A program made the translations under genes and the position numbers. Source: UBA2160 sp964588665 (GTDB taxonomy: Bacteria; Chloroflexota; Dehalococcoidia; Lucifugimonadales; UBA1123). From it: DNA of 64,000 nucleotides. Positions 30,287 to 39,370 of this stretch are shown here, in pieces (within the stretch, counting starts at the first letter, position 1; each line of letters begins with the position of its first letter). Under the pieces are notes generated by a model that did no database searches, was not told where the DNA came from, and was given only the letters and a program-made list of their open reading frames with translations. The stretch is taken from contig CAZPQQ010000007.1 in assembly GCA_964588665.1 (NCBI GenBank), positions 8,429-72,428 on the forward strand, in the 5' to 3' direction.

Positions 30287-31909
30287 TTATGCGGATCGAC
30301 CGCTTGTTGAAGCCGTCGTCTCCTCGGGACTCGCTTTTTTCGTCCGCCAGACACCGCTGAAGAAAGAAGCGAGAACTCCCACCCCTACGATCATAGCGAC
30401 AACGAAGTACGCCTGACGCAACCCGGTGGTGAACGCCTCGATCACGCCTGCGCCGCCGTCGGCGGTGACCGCGGAAAGTGTTGGCGCGTAGCCCATGCCG
30501 CCCATCGTTGCCGTGACCATGGCGGTCATCATCGCGATGGACGTGACGTTGCCCGAGTTGCGCACCAGGTTCAGGAACCCAGACATGACGCCGTAGCTGC
30601 TCGGTGCGACCGTGCTCAGCACGGCGCTGTTGTTCGGGGCGTTGAGCGTGCCCGAACCGAAGCTCTGCAGCACCATTCCGAGGATCGCCCACCACAGCGG
30701 CGAGTCGGATTCGAGTCTGGACAGCACGAGCAATCCCGCAACGCATACGGCCATGCCGCCGACGGTGAACGGCCGCCAACCATAGCGGTCCGAGAGCCGT
30801 CCGGCCAACGGTCCGGTGATGATGATGGCGACCGCTCCCGGGACGATGACAAGTCCCACCTGCGCGGGTGAGTAGCCGAGGACAGCCTGAAGATAGAACG
30901 GCATCAGGAACCGAACGGCGGACATGCCCAGGAACGAGATGTAATACGCGGAGACGCTCAGGCTGAACAGGGCGCTCTTGAACAGCCTCACGTCCATCAT
31001 CGGCGTCGGCGCGCGCAGCTCCCACCACGCGAATCCGACGATTTGCAATACGGTCAACGACATTGCCGCCGCGATCCCCGGATGGCCCCATCCGATCCTC
31101 GGCCCCCACGTCATGCCCAGCAGGAACGACAGCAGCGCTCCCGCTGACAGACTCGCGCCAAGCCAGTCGAAGGTCTCGCGAATCCCCGTGGGTTGCCCGG
31201 TGCGGCGGGCGTCCAAAACGACCCACGCCGCTGCCAGCGCAACGGCGCCGAGAGCAACGTTGCCGTAGAACACCCACCGCCAGTCGAAGGCGCCCACGAG
31301 AAACCCGCCGACCGACGGGCCTGCCACGCCGCCGACCCCGACGACGCTCATCTGAAGGCCCAACGCCCTTCCACGCTCCTCGATCGGGAACGTGGCCATG
31401 ATCATCGCCATCGACGTGCCCTGGGTCATGGCCGATCCGACGCCCTGGAATACCTTGGCCAGTATCAACAAAGTGACGTTTGGAGACGAGCCCGCGATTC
31501 CGCCGCCGATGATGAAGATGACGAATCCCAGGAGGTAGATCCGCTTGCGACCCACCATGTCGGAGAGGCGGCCCATCGGCATGAGGAGCGCGCTGATTGC
31601 CAGCGCGTATCCGATGACGATCCACTGGGTGGTCGTCAGATCGGTCTGGAAGTGGTCCGCGATCGAAGGGAGCGCGACAGTTACGCTGCCATGATCCGAA
31701 ACCGACGCGAACAGGCCGATAGCTAGAGCCAAGAACGCCCACCACTTGTAATTCGGCCCCTGGAAGACTCTCAAGACCGGCGGCCATCCGTTGGCCTGCT
31801 CATTTGCTCCAGTCGCATCAGGTCGGCCACTCTTCCAGCCTGTGCGCCGCGTCCCAGAACATGTACTCGAACCGGCTTCCTGCCAGGAACGCTTCATCCA
31901 TTCGAGCAC
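30287..31909 (-). CDS. MFS drug/solute exporter, DHA2 (EmrB/QacA)-like
   Basis: A polytopic membrane protein of up to 540 residues with about 14 hydrophobic helices. Motif A is clear (GRLSDMVGRKRIYLLGF), as is the motif C region (VVGVGGVAGPSVGGFLVGAFDWRWVFYGN), both typical of proton-driven DHA2 exporters. The long ATG start overlaps the upstream TenA-like gene by 92 bases and adds a tail rich in Ser, Arg and Gly. A TTG near residue 47, just before RVFQGPNYKWWAFLALAIG, may be the true start. The substrate could be a product of the flanking CoA pathway or a thiamine-related compound. Confidence 0.85.
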   Translation of the reverse strand: MLEWMKRSWQEAGSSTCSGTRRTGWKSGRPDATGANEQANGWPPVLRVFQGPNYKWWAFLALAIGLFASVSDHGSVTVALPSIADHFQTDLTTTQWIVIGYALAISALLMPMGRLSDMVGRKRIYLLGFVIFIIGGGIAGSSPNVTLLILAKVFQGVGSAMTQGTSMAMIMATFPIEERGRALGLQMSVVGVGGVAGPSVGGFLVGAFDWRWVFYGNVALGAVALAAAWVVLDARRTGQPTGIRETFDWLGASLSAGALLSFLLGMTWGPRIGWGHPGIAAAMSLTVLQIVGFAWWELRAPTPMMDVRLFKSALFSLSVSAYYISFLGMSAVRFLMPFYLQAVLGYSPAQVGLVIVPGAVAIIITGPLAGRLSDRYGWRPFTVGGMAVCVAGLLVLSRLESDSPLWWAILGMVLQSFGSGTLNAPNNSAVLSTVAPSSYGVMSGFLNLVRNSGNVTSIAMMTAMVTATMGGMGYAPTLSAVTADGGAGVIEAFTTGLRQAYFVVAMIVGVGVLASFFSGVWRTKKASPEETTASTSGRSA

Positions 31910-32522
31910 GTTCCTCCGGTCGTTCGTCGGCCATGCGATCGACGAACGACCGGAGCCAGGCCGTCAGGTCGGCGTATTCAGGCGCGATGTATGCCTCGAT
32001 CCATCGGCCGTACAGGGGTTGGCTTTCGGGCGCGCCTCGTGAGTGAAGCATCTGCCCGATCTCGTAATATCCCCAGGCGCAGGGGAGGACAACGGCGGCT
32101 ATCTCGCCCACGCTGCCAGCGTACGCCGTCCGGATCATGTGGTCGTTGTACGCAAGTGTGGTCGGCGACGGCTCCGTTGCTCGCAACTCTTCTTCGGTGA
32201 TGCCGAAGTCGGCGCAGAAGCTGACGTGCAGCGCCATCTCGGTGTTCAGGGTCTCGTGAATCAGGCGCGCGAACCAGCCCATGTCCTCGACAGTGGGCGC
32301 CTTGGCGACGGCGAGTGAGAGCGCTCGGCAGTAGGCGATCAGGAATATGTAGTCCTGCCGCATGTAGTATCGGAAATTCTTCAACGGCAGGCTGCCGTCG
32401 CCGATACCGACGACGAATGGGTGGCGCTGCTCTCGCTCCCACATGGAAGTATATTTCGCTCTGAGCTGGTCCGAAAACGGCGTCTCGCCGCCTCGATTCT
32501 CTGCGGCAGTGTTGTTTGGCAT
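31818..32522 (-). CDS. tenA: TenA-family thiaminase II
   Basis: A 234-residue all-alpha enzyme of the TenA family, which hydrolyses aminopyrimidines to salvage the thiamine pyrimidine. Family segments are HPFVVGIGDGSLPLKNFRYYMRQDYIFL, the Glu-containing HETLNTEMALH, and LPCAWGYYEIG with the catalytic Cys, and the acidic end SRFEYMFWD. The start ATG (32522) shares a base with the stop of the upstream cyclophilin-like gene (TGATG), so the two are coupled; a GTG three bases earlier is the alternative. A thiE gene occurs at 41565-42569, so thiamine salvage and synthesis are both represented. Confidence 0.88.
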   Translation of the reverse strand: MPNNTAAENRGGETPFSDQLRAKYTSMWEREQRHPFVVGIGDGSLPLKNFRYYMRQDYIFLIAYCRALSLAVAKAPTVEDMGWFARLIHETLNTEMALHVSFCADFGITEEELRATEPSPTTLAYNDHMIRTAYAGSVGEIAAVVLPCAWGYYEIGQMLHSRGAPESQPLYGRWIEAYIAPEYADLTAWLRSFVDRMADERPEERARMDEAFLAGSRFEYMFWDAAHRLEEWPT

Positions 32523-32896
32523 CACGCCCTCTCAACGAGAACGTCGGAGCCCGGCGGCGCCGACTTGAGCACGGTCGGATCGCCTTCGATCCGACCGATG
32601 ACGTTGACCGGACTCGCGGGCCTGATCTCGCCGCCCGTGCTCATCGGCGTAAGGCCGTAGAACAAGCATATCGCCTGGCCCGGCGGCCAAAAGGCAACGG
32701 CGCCCATCTCGACGACGGCCACCGAGTCCTGTTCATCGGCAGTGAGGTTCGTGCGAAAATAGATCTCATCGCCCCAGGTGCTCCCAGAGGCCGTGATGGG
32801 CAGCGCATCCCACACGAGATCGGCTGTCTCGCAGTCGTTGAGCACCGCGGTGACCTCGACGCCGCCGGTTTCTATCCTGATGCGTCGTTCTTGCAT
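32522..32896 (-). CDS. Cyclophilin-like fold protein (TM1367 type)
   Basis: A 124-residue protein: RRIRIETGGVEVTAVLNDCETADLVWDALP, then GDEIYF and MGAVAFWPPGQAICLFYGLTPMS, then VNVIGRIEGD. This pattern fits the small cyclophilin-like family known from TM1367, whose exact function is not settled. The catalytic Arg of true prolyl isomerases is not evident. It overlaps the TenA start by one base, which suggests a shared job, perhaps binding a small heterocycle. Confidence 0.7.
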   Translation of the reverse strand: MQERRIRIETGGVEVTAVLNDCETADLVWDALPITASGSTWGDEIYFRTNLTADEQDSVAVVEMGAVAFWPPGQAICLFYGLTPMSTGGEIRPASPVNVIGRIEGDPTVLKSAPPGSDVLVERA

Positions 32897-32977
32897 GGAT
32901 TCTCGTCCCTCCGAACCACCGATTCATCGGCATCCGAGCCGTCCAGCCCGCTGGAATCATGGTCTGGCCGGCGCCGC

Positions 32978-33008
32978 TTGACACAATGCCAGATTCGTGG
33001 CTTAGTAT
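32978..33008 (+). promoter_or_regulatory. Candidate promoter of glpK
   Basis: A perfect -35 box TTGACA (32978-32983) is followed 18-19 bases later by TTAGTAT, a poor -10 box. Transcription would start near 33015, only about 10 bases before the TTG codon chosen for glpK. It rules out the in-frame GTG/ATG codons further upstream. Confidence 0.35.
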
Positions 33009-33024
33009 CTGCCGGGGTGATCAG

Positions 33025-34563
33025 TTGCCAGACAAAGCTTACATCATGGCCCTCGACCAGGGAACCACCGGAACGACCGCTGTCCTCGTTGACCGAACAG
33101 GGAATCCCGTGCACTCGGTGACCCGGGAAATCGAGCAGATATTCCCGCAGCCCGGTTGGGTCGAACACGACCCCGAGGAGCTGTTCGTGTCGTGTCTCGA
33201 CATGGCCGAGGCGGTCCTCAAAGAGAAAGGCATCGACGCCAGCGCAATCTCCGCAATCGGCATCACGAATCAGCGCGAGACAGCGGTGGTTTGGGAGCGA
33301 GACACGGGCTTGCCGGTGATGAACGCCATCGTCTGGCAGTGCCGCCGGACCGCGCCGCTCTGCGAGGAACTCATCGCCCGAGGCCTCGAAGACACGGTGC
33401 GCGCCAAAACCGGGCTGCCCATCGACGCTTACTTCACCGGCACGAAGTTCAGGTGGATCCTCGATCACATCCCGGACGGCCAACGGCGGGCCGAGGGCGG
33501 CGAACTGCTGTGCGGGACGGTCGACTCCTGGCTCATCTGGAAGCTGACCGGCGGCGCAGCGCATGTCACGGACGTAACCAACGCCTCCAGGACAATGCTC
33601 TTCAATATCCGAACGCTGGACTGGGACGACGACCTGCTCGCCGAGTTGAACATCCCACGGGCCGCGCTCCCGGAGGTTCGACCGTCCAGCGACATCTTCG
33701 GAAACGCCGTTGGCGAGCCGTTCGGCGACAGCGGAATTTCCATCGCGGGCGTGGCCGGAGACCAGCAGGCGGCGCTGTTCGGCCAAGCCTGCTTCGAGCC
33801 GGGCATGGCGAAGAACACCTACGGCACGGGCTCGTTCGTGCTCGTCAACACCGGCAATCGACCAATAGAATCGAGTGCGAGCCTGATCGCCACCGTGGCG
33901 TGGAAGCTGGGCGACGAGGTAACGTACGCGCTTGAGGGCAGCATCTTCTCGACGGGCGCCACGGTCCAGTGGCTGCGGGACGGACTCGGGCTCGTCGACG
34001 AGGCGTCTCAAGTCGAAGAGCTGGCTGCAAGTGTGCCGGACAACGGCGGCGTGTACATCGTTCCCGCGTTCACAGGGCTAGGGGCGCCGCACTGGGACAT
34101 GTACGCCCGCGGCGCCATCCTCGGCCTCAGTCGCGGTTCAGGACGCGGCCACCTCGTTTTGGCCGCACTCGAGTCGACGGCGCATCAGACGGCCGACGTG
34201 CTTGACGCGGTGAAGGCCGACACCGGACTGCCCGTGACTCGCCTGCGAGCCGACGGCGGCGCCACGGCGAACAACCTGCTGATGCAGCTCCAGGCTGACA
34301 TCCTGGGCATTCCGATCGAGAGGTCGGCGGTTCGGGAGACAACGGCGCTAGGCGCGGCATATCTGGCGGGACTGGGAGTGGGGTTCTGGGACAGCACGGA
34401 GCAGATAGCAGCGCTTCGAACATCCGATGCCGTGTTCGAGCCTCGCATTACCGATGACCGCCGGGCATCGACCCGTCGCGGATGGCGGCGCGCCGTGGAA
34501 CGGTCCAAAGGCTGGGCCGACGAAGACGAAACAATGAGATCGGAGAATCGAGACGATGAATAA
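33025..34563 (+). CDS. glpK: Glycerol kinase
   Basis: FGGY-family kinase that makes glycerol 3-phosphate with ATP. From TTG 33025 it is 512 residues, close to the usual 500. It has the N-terminal phosphate loop ALDQGTTGTTAVLVD, IGITNQRET, the glycerol-contacting DSWLIWKLTGG region, GTGSFVL, TGLGAPHWD and the FGGY signature area around RADGGATANNLLMQL. GGGGTGA just before TTG 33025 can serve as ribosome site; ATG 33046 is a possible shorter start. No glycerol facilitator or glycerol-3-phosphate dehydrogenase is beside it. Its end overlaps folB by eight bases. Confidence 0.93.
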   Translation: MPDKAYIMALDQGTTGTTAVLVDRTGNPVHSVTREIEQIFPQPGWVEHDPEELFVSCLDMAEAVLKEKGIDASAISAIGITNQRETAVVWERDTGLPVMNAIVWQCRRTAPLCEELIARGLEDTVRAKTGLPIDAYFTGTKFRWILDHIPDGQRRAEGGELLCGTVDSWLIWKLTGGAAHVTDVTNASRTMLFNIRTLDWDDDLLAELNIPRAALPEVRPSSDIFGNAVGEPFGDSGISIAGVAGDQQAALFGQACFEPGMAKNTYGTGSFVLVNTGNRPIESSASLIATVAWKLGDEVTYALEGSIFSTGATVQWLRDGLGLVDEASQVEELAASVPDNGGVYIVPAFTGLGAPHWDMYARGAILGLSRGSGRGHLVLAALESTAHQTADVLDAVKADTGLPVTRLRADGGATANNLLMQLQADILGIPIERSAVRETTALGAAYLAGLGVGFWDSTEQIAALRTSDAVFEPRITDDRRASTRRGWRRAVERSKGWADEDETMRSENRDDE

Positions 34564-34932
34564 CGACATGATCATCCTTTCAGGGATGGTGTTCTACGGC
34601 TTCCACGGGGTGGACTCAGGCGAACAGGCGCTGGGCCAACGATTCATCGTCGATCTGGAGGTGCATCACGATCTCCGGGCCGCGGGGAAATCCGACGATA
34701 TTCGGCTAACCCTCAATTACTCACGTCTTTTCGGAGCAGTGCGCGAAGTCGTCGAAGGGAAACCGGTGAGGCTGCTGGAGACGCTTGCGGACCGCATTGC
34801 GACAGAAATCCTGGACCGGTTCCCAGCGCAGGCGACGCGGATGCGGTGAAGAAGCCCGACCCTCCGATCAAGGGGTCGATCCTCGACTATGCCGGAGTCG
34901 AAGTCTACAGGCAGCGGCCGGGCTCGGAGTGA
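34556..34932 (+). pseudogene. folB: Dihydroneopterin aldolase with a one-base frameshift
   Basis: FolB splits dihydroneopterin to hydroxymethyl-dihydropterin in folate synthesis. The first frame, 34556-34849, gives the family start (MIILSGMVFYGFHGVDSGEQALGQRFIVDL) and LLETLADRIATEILDRFP, then stops after 97 residues. The missing end is in the next frame: VKKPDPPIKGSILDYAGVEVYRQ, ending at 34932. One extra G near 34845 (CGGTG to CGGGTG) would restore a protein of about 125 residues. It may be a sequencing error in a G run or a fresh mutation. It overlaps glpK by eight bases. Confidence 0.8.
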
Positions 34933-35331
34933 TGCGTTGAGAGCGGATGGCGACCCTTCGACAGGTTCCGGCACACGATTCTTGACGGCGCAGAGCCAGC
35001 CCTGAGTCTACCGAAGCGGCGAACGGATGTGGAGGCATGGGGTGACCCTGCGGCGGGATCAGGACCTCCACGGGAGGTTCGCCCGGAACGCCGATTGCCG
35101 GTTGAAACTGCGGACGGTGTATGCAAGACTGATTCCACTGATAATCGCCCCTGTTTTTGCGAGGAAATCCAGTCGAATCCAACAACGACGAATTTCGATC
35201 GGCGCTTCTCATGGACCGAGACTTCGGAGAATGCGCTCCTTATGCAAGAATCGGGCGAGCTCAAACCACACTCAACCTTGAAATAGTTCGATATGCAGCG
35301 GCGTGAGGGCATTTGAGGGGGCACACGTAGA
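34933..35331. other. Intergenic region with TTCGACAGG-type repeat traces
   Basis: No convincing gene is present in these 400 bases. A degenerate copy of the CTTCGACAGG intergenic repeat lies at 34955-34975. The promoter of the AAA ATPase gene should lie in the less GC-rich 35250-35331, but no strong boxes are seen. Confidence 0.4.
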
Positions 35332-36732
35332 ATGTCAGATAACTCCAAAGCCAAGACCATCGGGGAACTACGCGACAGCGGGTACGAGGTTCTCCCGGTC
35401 AAGCAAGAGGTCCGACGCAACCTGATCCGAAAGATCGAGGCAGGCGAGGAGATGTTCCCCGACATCATCGGCTTCGACGAGTCGGTGATACCGCAACTGG
35501 AGAACGCGATCCTGGCCGGTCAGGACTTGATCCTCCTCGGCGAGCGCGGCCAAGCCAAATCGCGGCTGATCCGGAACATCGTCACGCTTCTGGACGATGA
35601 GATTCCGGCTATCGAAGGCTGCGAGCTCAACGACAACCCCTTCGATCCGATCTGCAAGTCGTGCCAGAACCGGGTTGCCGAGCACGGCGACGACGTCGAG
35701 ATTCGCTGGTTATCGCGCGATCGGCGATACTCGGAGAAGCTCGCCACTCCCGACATCACAGTCGCCGACCTCATCGGCGAGATCGACCCGATCAAGGTGG
35801 CCGAGGGCCGGTACCTTTCGGACGAGCTCACCATCCACTACGGGCTGATACCACGCACAAACCGCGGGATATTCTGCATCAACGAACTGCCAGACCTCTC
35901 AGAGCGGATTCAGGTTAGCTTGTTCAACCTGATGCAGGAGCGGGACGTCCAGATCAAGGGCTACCAGATCATGCTGCCCCTGGACGTGTTCCTCGTGTGC
36001 TCCGCCAACCCGGAGGACTACACGAACAGAGGCCGCATCGTCACGCCTCTGAAAGACCGGTACGGGGCGCAGATCCGCACTCACTATCCCAAGTCCCTCG
36101 AAGAGGAGATCGACATCGTCGAGCAGGAACACTCGAGCTTCCCGGACACCGATAAGGTCGTGAGCGTGCCTCAGTACATGAAAGAGGTCATCGCCGAGTT
36201 CACCTCTTTGGCCCGTCGCAGCCCTGAGATCAACCAGCGGTCCGGCGTTAGCCTCAGGGTCTCGATCGCCAACTACGAGACGATCGTGGGCAACGCGTTC
36301 AAACGAAGCCTTCGACTCAGAGAGCGGGCCGCGCCCAGGGTCAGCGACCTGCCCGCCATCGTCGCGTCCACCACGGGAAAGGTGGAGATGGAGAGCGTCG
36401 AGGAGGGCCGCGAGTACAAGGTCGTCGACGATCTGATCAAAAAGGCGGTGCTCAACACGTTCGGCAGGTACTTCAATCCACGAGAGTTCACGGACGTGCT
36501 GGCTCGATTCGAAGAGGGTCTTGTGATTGAGACCGGCGCTGACGTGCAGTCGGATTCGTACACCTCGAAGCTGCCGCAGTTGGCGAACCTGCAAGAGATG
36601 GTCGAACGCATCGAACCCTCTGACGACCCCGCATCGATCGCGTCGGCAATCGAGCTGATCCTCGAAGGCCTGCACCTGAACCGCAGGCTGAACCGAGACC
36701 AGTCCGGCGGCACGTACGTGTACAGCAGCTAA
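35332..36732 (+). CDS. MoxR/ChlI-like AAA+ ATPase
   Basis: A 466-residue AAA+ ATPase of the MoxR/magnesium-chelatase ChlI clade. The Walker A loop is LGERGQAKSR at residues 69-78; the Walker B region is GIFCINELPDL with Glu and Asp two residues apart. Sensor and arginine-finger region is SANPEDYTNRGRIVTPLKDRYG. An insertion between Walker A and B contains CKSC (Cys107, Cys110). MoxR proteins usually work with a von Willebrand A protein to load metals or remodel complexes, but no such gene is next to it. It is a single gene in its own unit. Confidence 0.85.
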   Translation: MSDNSKAKTIGELRDSGYEVLPVKQEVRRNLIRKIEAGEEMFPDIIGFDESVIPQLENAILAGQDLILLGERGQAKSRLIRNIVTLLDDEIPAIEGCELNDNPFDPICKSCQNRVAEHGDDVEIRWLSRDRRYSEKLATPDITVADLIGEIDPIKVAEGRYLSDELTIHYGLIPRTNRGIFCINELPDLSERIQVSLFNLMQERDVQIKGYQIMLPLDVFLVCSANPEDYTNRGRIVTPLKDRYGAQIRTHYPKSLEEEIDIVEQEHSSFPDTDKVVSVPQYMKEVIAEFTSLARRSPEINQRSGVSLRVSIANYETIVGNAFKRSLRLRERAAPRVSDLPAIVASTTGKVEMESVEEGREYKVVDDLIKKAVLNTFGRYFNPREFTDVLARFEEGLVIETGADVQSDSYTSKLPQLANLQEMVERIEPSDDPASIASAIELILEGLHLNRRLNRDQSGGTYVYSS

Positions 36733-36922
36733 CGCTCGGGCGCGGTAAGGAAGTTGCACAGATCGGGAAGCGTGCTGGACCGGCGCTAGGGTTCGACAGG
36801 TCCCGACAAAGCCGGGATCCCGATGCGTCGGGACTCACCCCGATCGGAAAACAACCAATGATCCGTTCACCCCTTCGGCAAGCTCAGGGCCAGCTCTGAG
36901 CCTGTCGGTCGAAGGGTCGCCA
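36733..36922. repeat. TTCGACAGG-family intergenic repeats
   Basis: Two pieces of the repeat lie here. At 36792 the sequence GGTTCGACAGGTCCCGAC begins one piece. At 36871-36916 an inverted pair, CCCTTCGGCAAGCTCAG and CTGAGCCTGTCGGTCGAAGG, can fold into a long hairpin. It sits between convergent genes and may act as a two-way terminator. Confidence 0.55.
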
Positions 36923-37891
36923 TCAACCGCCCAGCAGCTCCACCAGCCTGGCTGCGTCGATGTTGCCGCCGCTGAGCACACACACAACCGTCTCTCCCTG
37001 TCGCGTGACGACCCTGTCGGAGAGAAGGGCTGCGTAGGTCGATGCCGCCGCGGGTTCGGCCAGCACTTTGCCTCGCTCCAAGATCAGCTTCATCGCGCGA
37101 ACGATCTCAGCGTCGTTCACGGTGACGACGCCGTCGACGAACGCCTGAACGTGGTTCAGGTTGTGCTGGCCCACGAACGGCGCGGCGAGACCGTCGGCCA
37201 CCGTGCCCACGGCGTCGAGGTGCACCGGCTGGCCTTCCTGCAAAGCCAATGTCATGCCGAGCGCGCCCTCGGGCTCCACTCCGATGACTTTCACGTGCGG
37301 GTGGCTCGCTTTGATCGCCGCCGCGACCCCCGAGATCAGTCCGCCGCCGCCGATCCCGACGATCACCGTGTCGATTTCCGGCACGTCTTCGAGGACTTCC
37401 ATACCCAACGTCCCAGTTCCGGCGATGGTGTTCAGGTCGTCGAACGGATGCACCATCGTCATGCCGCGCTCCTCTTGGAGCGACAGGGTCGTCGCCAACA
37501 GATCCCCGTCAGTGAGGATGACCTCGCTGCCGTACTCTCGGGTTGCCGTGACTTTGCTTTCGACGGCGTTGGCGGGCATGACGGTCGTGGAGGCGATGCC
37601 CTCGCTGTTCGCGGCGTACGCGAGCGCCTGGGCGTGGTTGCCCGCCGACAGCGAGATGACGCCAGCGGCGCGCTCGTCGGGCGACAGGCTGTGCATCTTG
37701 TTGAGCACTCCCCTAGGTTTGAACGACCCGGTTACCTGGAACATCTCGAGCTTGAAGAACAACTCGACGTCCGCGAGTTCGCCGAGATACTCGGATCGGG
37801 CGACGGGCGTGTGCCGAAGATGGGGCTCGATTACCCGCCGGGCGGCGTTGATCTGCACCGCTCCAACGAGCGGACGGGTGTCGTTATCCAT
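36923..37891 (-). CDS. Threonine/serine dehydratase-like PLP enzyme
   Basis: A 322-residue fold-type II PLP enzyme. Lys58 in TGSFKPRG is the Schiff-base lysine; SAGNHAQALAYAA binds the substrate carboxylate; GIGGGGLISG (about residue 180) binds the cofactor phosphate; CVLSGGNID is near the end. It lacks the C-terminal ACT domain of biosynthetic IlvA, so it matches short catabolic TdcB-type or serine-racemase-like enzymes that make 2-oxo acids from threonine or serine. It is divergent from a RidA-family gene 53 bases away. A diaminopropionate or hydroxyaspartate substrate cannot be excluded. Confidence 0.88.
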   Translation of the reverse strand: MDNDTRPLVGAVQINAARRVIEPHLRHTPVARSEYLGELADVELFFKLEMFQVTGSFKPRGVLNKMHSLSPDERAAGVISLSAGNHAQALAYAANSEGIASTTVMPANAVESKVTATREYGSEVILTDGDLLATTLSLQEERGMTMVHPFDDLNTIAGTGTLGMEVLEDVPEIDTVIVGIGGGGLISGVAAAIKASHPHVKVIGVEPEGALGMTLALQEGQPVHLDAVGTVADGLAAPFVGQHNLNHVQAFVDGVVTVNDAEIVRAMKLILERGKVLAEPAAASTYAALLSDRVVTRQGETVVCVLSGGNIDAARLVELLGG

Positions 37892-37944
37892 ATGGTATCC
37901 TCGTCGTGTTTTCTGAATTCACATCGCTCAATCGGAGGCTCATG

Positions 37945-38361
37945 ATGCCCGGTCAAGTACGGTCCATCGTCAACACAAAGTCCGCTCCCCAACCGGTTCA
38001 GGCCTACTCGCAGGCGGTCCGGGTGTCCGGAGGCAGCTTGCTGTTCGTGTCCGGACAGGTGGCGGCGGACCTGAACGGCGCCGTTGTCGGCGTCGGAGAC
38101 GCCGCCGCCCAGACCAAGCAGGCGCTGGCCAACATCCAGGCGATCCTCGCGAGCCAGGGCGCCGAAATGACCGACGTCGTCGAGTTCACGACGTACGTGG
38201 TCGGCCGAGAATCAGTCGCCGGGTACATGGCCGGCCGCTCCGAAGTCTTCCCAGACATGTATCCTGACGGCGATTTTCCGGCGAACACCGTCTTGGTCAT
38301 CAGCGGCCTCGCCCGGGAGGATTTCCTGGTCGAGATCAGCGCCGTCGCCGCCCTGCGATAG
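37945..38361 (+). CDS. RidA/YjgF-family protein without the catalytic Arg
   Basis: A 138-residue Rid-family protein: YSQAVRVSGGSLLFVSGQVA, then TKQALANIQAILASQGAEMTDVV and LVEISAVAAL. True RidA enzymes hydrolyse 2-aminoacrylate made by threonine and serine dehydratases and need an Arg in the PARSxVxV segment. Here that segment reads FPANTVLVISG, with Asn114 instead. It is therefore likely to belong to one of the Rid groups without imine deaminase activity, despite lying next to a dehydratase gene. Ribosome site GGAGG is at 37934-37938, six bases before ATG 37945. Confidence 0.85.
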   Translation: MPGQVRSIVNTKSAPQPVQAYSQAVRVSGGSLLFVSGQVAADLNGAVVGVGDAAAQTKQALANIQAILASQGAEMTDVVEFTTYVVGRESVAGYMAGRSEVFPDMYPDGDFPANTVLVISGLAREDFLVEISAVAALR

Positions 38362-38764
38362 GCTGACATCGTCAGGATCACCCGACGACCAACCGTCAGG
38401 TCGATTCTAGCGGAACTGCAGGTGAATGTGCTCGCCATGAGCATGCTCAGGTGATCGCCATGAACAGGTTCTGGCACCTGCCGTGATTAGGTTCTGGTGC
38501 CCGCCGTCGATACTAGTTATTCCGTTCGTGGTGAGCCCGTCGAACCACTCCGACGATTCACCCCGATTCGCGATCCAATCCACGTGTTTTCGATGCAGCG
38601 CGCCAGCAACGTCTATCAGATCGCCATGGTCGGCGCGTCGAGGTCCTTCGACAGGCTCAGGACGAACGGTTTAGGGTGGCGCCTCACCCTAGGATTTGGA
38701 GGGATTCCCGGCACAGCCAATGGCTTTGCAGCAGCCAGGACTGCGTCACACCTCGACTTGTCAG
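38362..38764. other. Repeat-bearing spacer
   Basis: Between convergent genes, 400 bases without a gene. Two copies of the GTTCGACRRGCTCA-type repeat lie in opposite orientation: 38522-38548 (reverse, with GTGGTGAGCCCGTCGAAC) and 38645-38669 (forward, CCTTCGACAGGCTCAG). A direct repeat of GAACAGGTTCTGGC-like sequence is near 38462-38500. Confidence 0.5.
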
Positions 38765-39370
38765 CTATCCCGCGTGCGGACGGACCCATGTCTCGGACCA
38801 GGCGATGCAGCAGGTCGTGGTCTCTTTGTCGCCCCGAATGTCGGGGAACGGCCTGCCCCCCGCGACCAACCCGTTCAGCGTTAGCTGCGCGCGCCTCGCC
38901 GGCAGGAAGCAACTGTAAACGCCGAGCGGCCTTCCGGGAATGTCGCCGGGCGCCACCCTCAGAACGAACGGCTCCGCGAAATCGTACCAGGTCAGGTTGA
39001 CCGATTCCTCTTCGCTCTGCACCATCTCGGTCCAGAACGCCCTGCCGTCCCCGGTCTTCGTGAATATGGCGTCGGATACCGGGATGTCCTGATCGGAGAA
39101 TTCAGGGAACAGCATCGACTCGATCTCGTCCTGAAGCCAACGAGCCAACGCGATGTTGTCCGCGAAGATGCTGACGGCGCCGTCCGTAACATCGCTTTTG
39201 AGAAACAGCACGTGACCGGCGCCGGCCGGCGACCAGAGCACGCGCCAGTGGCTCGCCCGGGTCGTAAGCGGGCCATCGGGAGTCTCCGCCAGTCTGATGA
39301 ACGAGTTCTCGCCCGTCATCCGCACTTCGTTGGGATCGGTTTGGCTAGTCACCGCTCGCCTCCTTTTCAA
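38765..39370 (-). CDS. Hypothetical protein
   Basis: A 201-residue protein that I do not recognise. It has no signal peptide or membrane segment. It is rich in Trp and acidic residues (SHWRVLWSPAGAGHVLF, LARWLQDEIESMLFPEF, VNLTWYDFAEPFVLRV), in a pattern that suggests a globular beta-rich domain. Its start overlaps the end of nth by 26 bases if ATG 39370 is used; Met18 (39319) removes the overlap. It is probably cotranscribed with nth. Codon use looks like that of its neighbours. Confidence 0.65.
   Translation of the reverse strand: MKRRRAVTSQTDPNEVRMTGENSFIRLAETPDGPLTTRASHWRVLWSPAGAGHVLFLKSDVTDGAVSIFADNIALARWLQDEIESMLFPEFSDQDIPVSDAIFTKTGDGRAFWTEMVQSEEESVNLTWYDFAEPFVLRVAPGDIPGRPLGVYSCFLPARRAQLTLNGLVAGGRPFPDIRGDKETTTCCIAWSETWVRPHAG

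Noticed and set aside
32872..34011. Minus-strand frame of 379 codons opposite glpK
   Set aside because: Glycerol kinase motifs are complete on the plus strand; the reverse frame has no domain.
34847..34849. TGA in folB as a further selenocysteine codon
   Set aside because: The frame after the TGA is not FolB-like; the conserved continuation is in another frame, so it is a frameshift.
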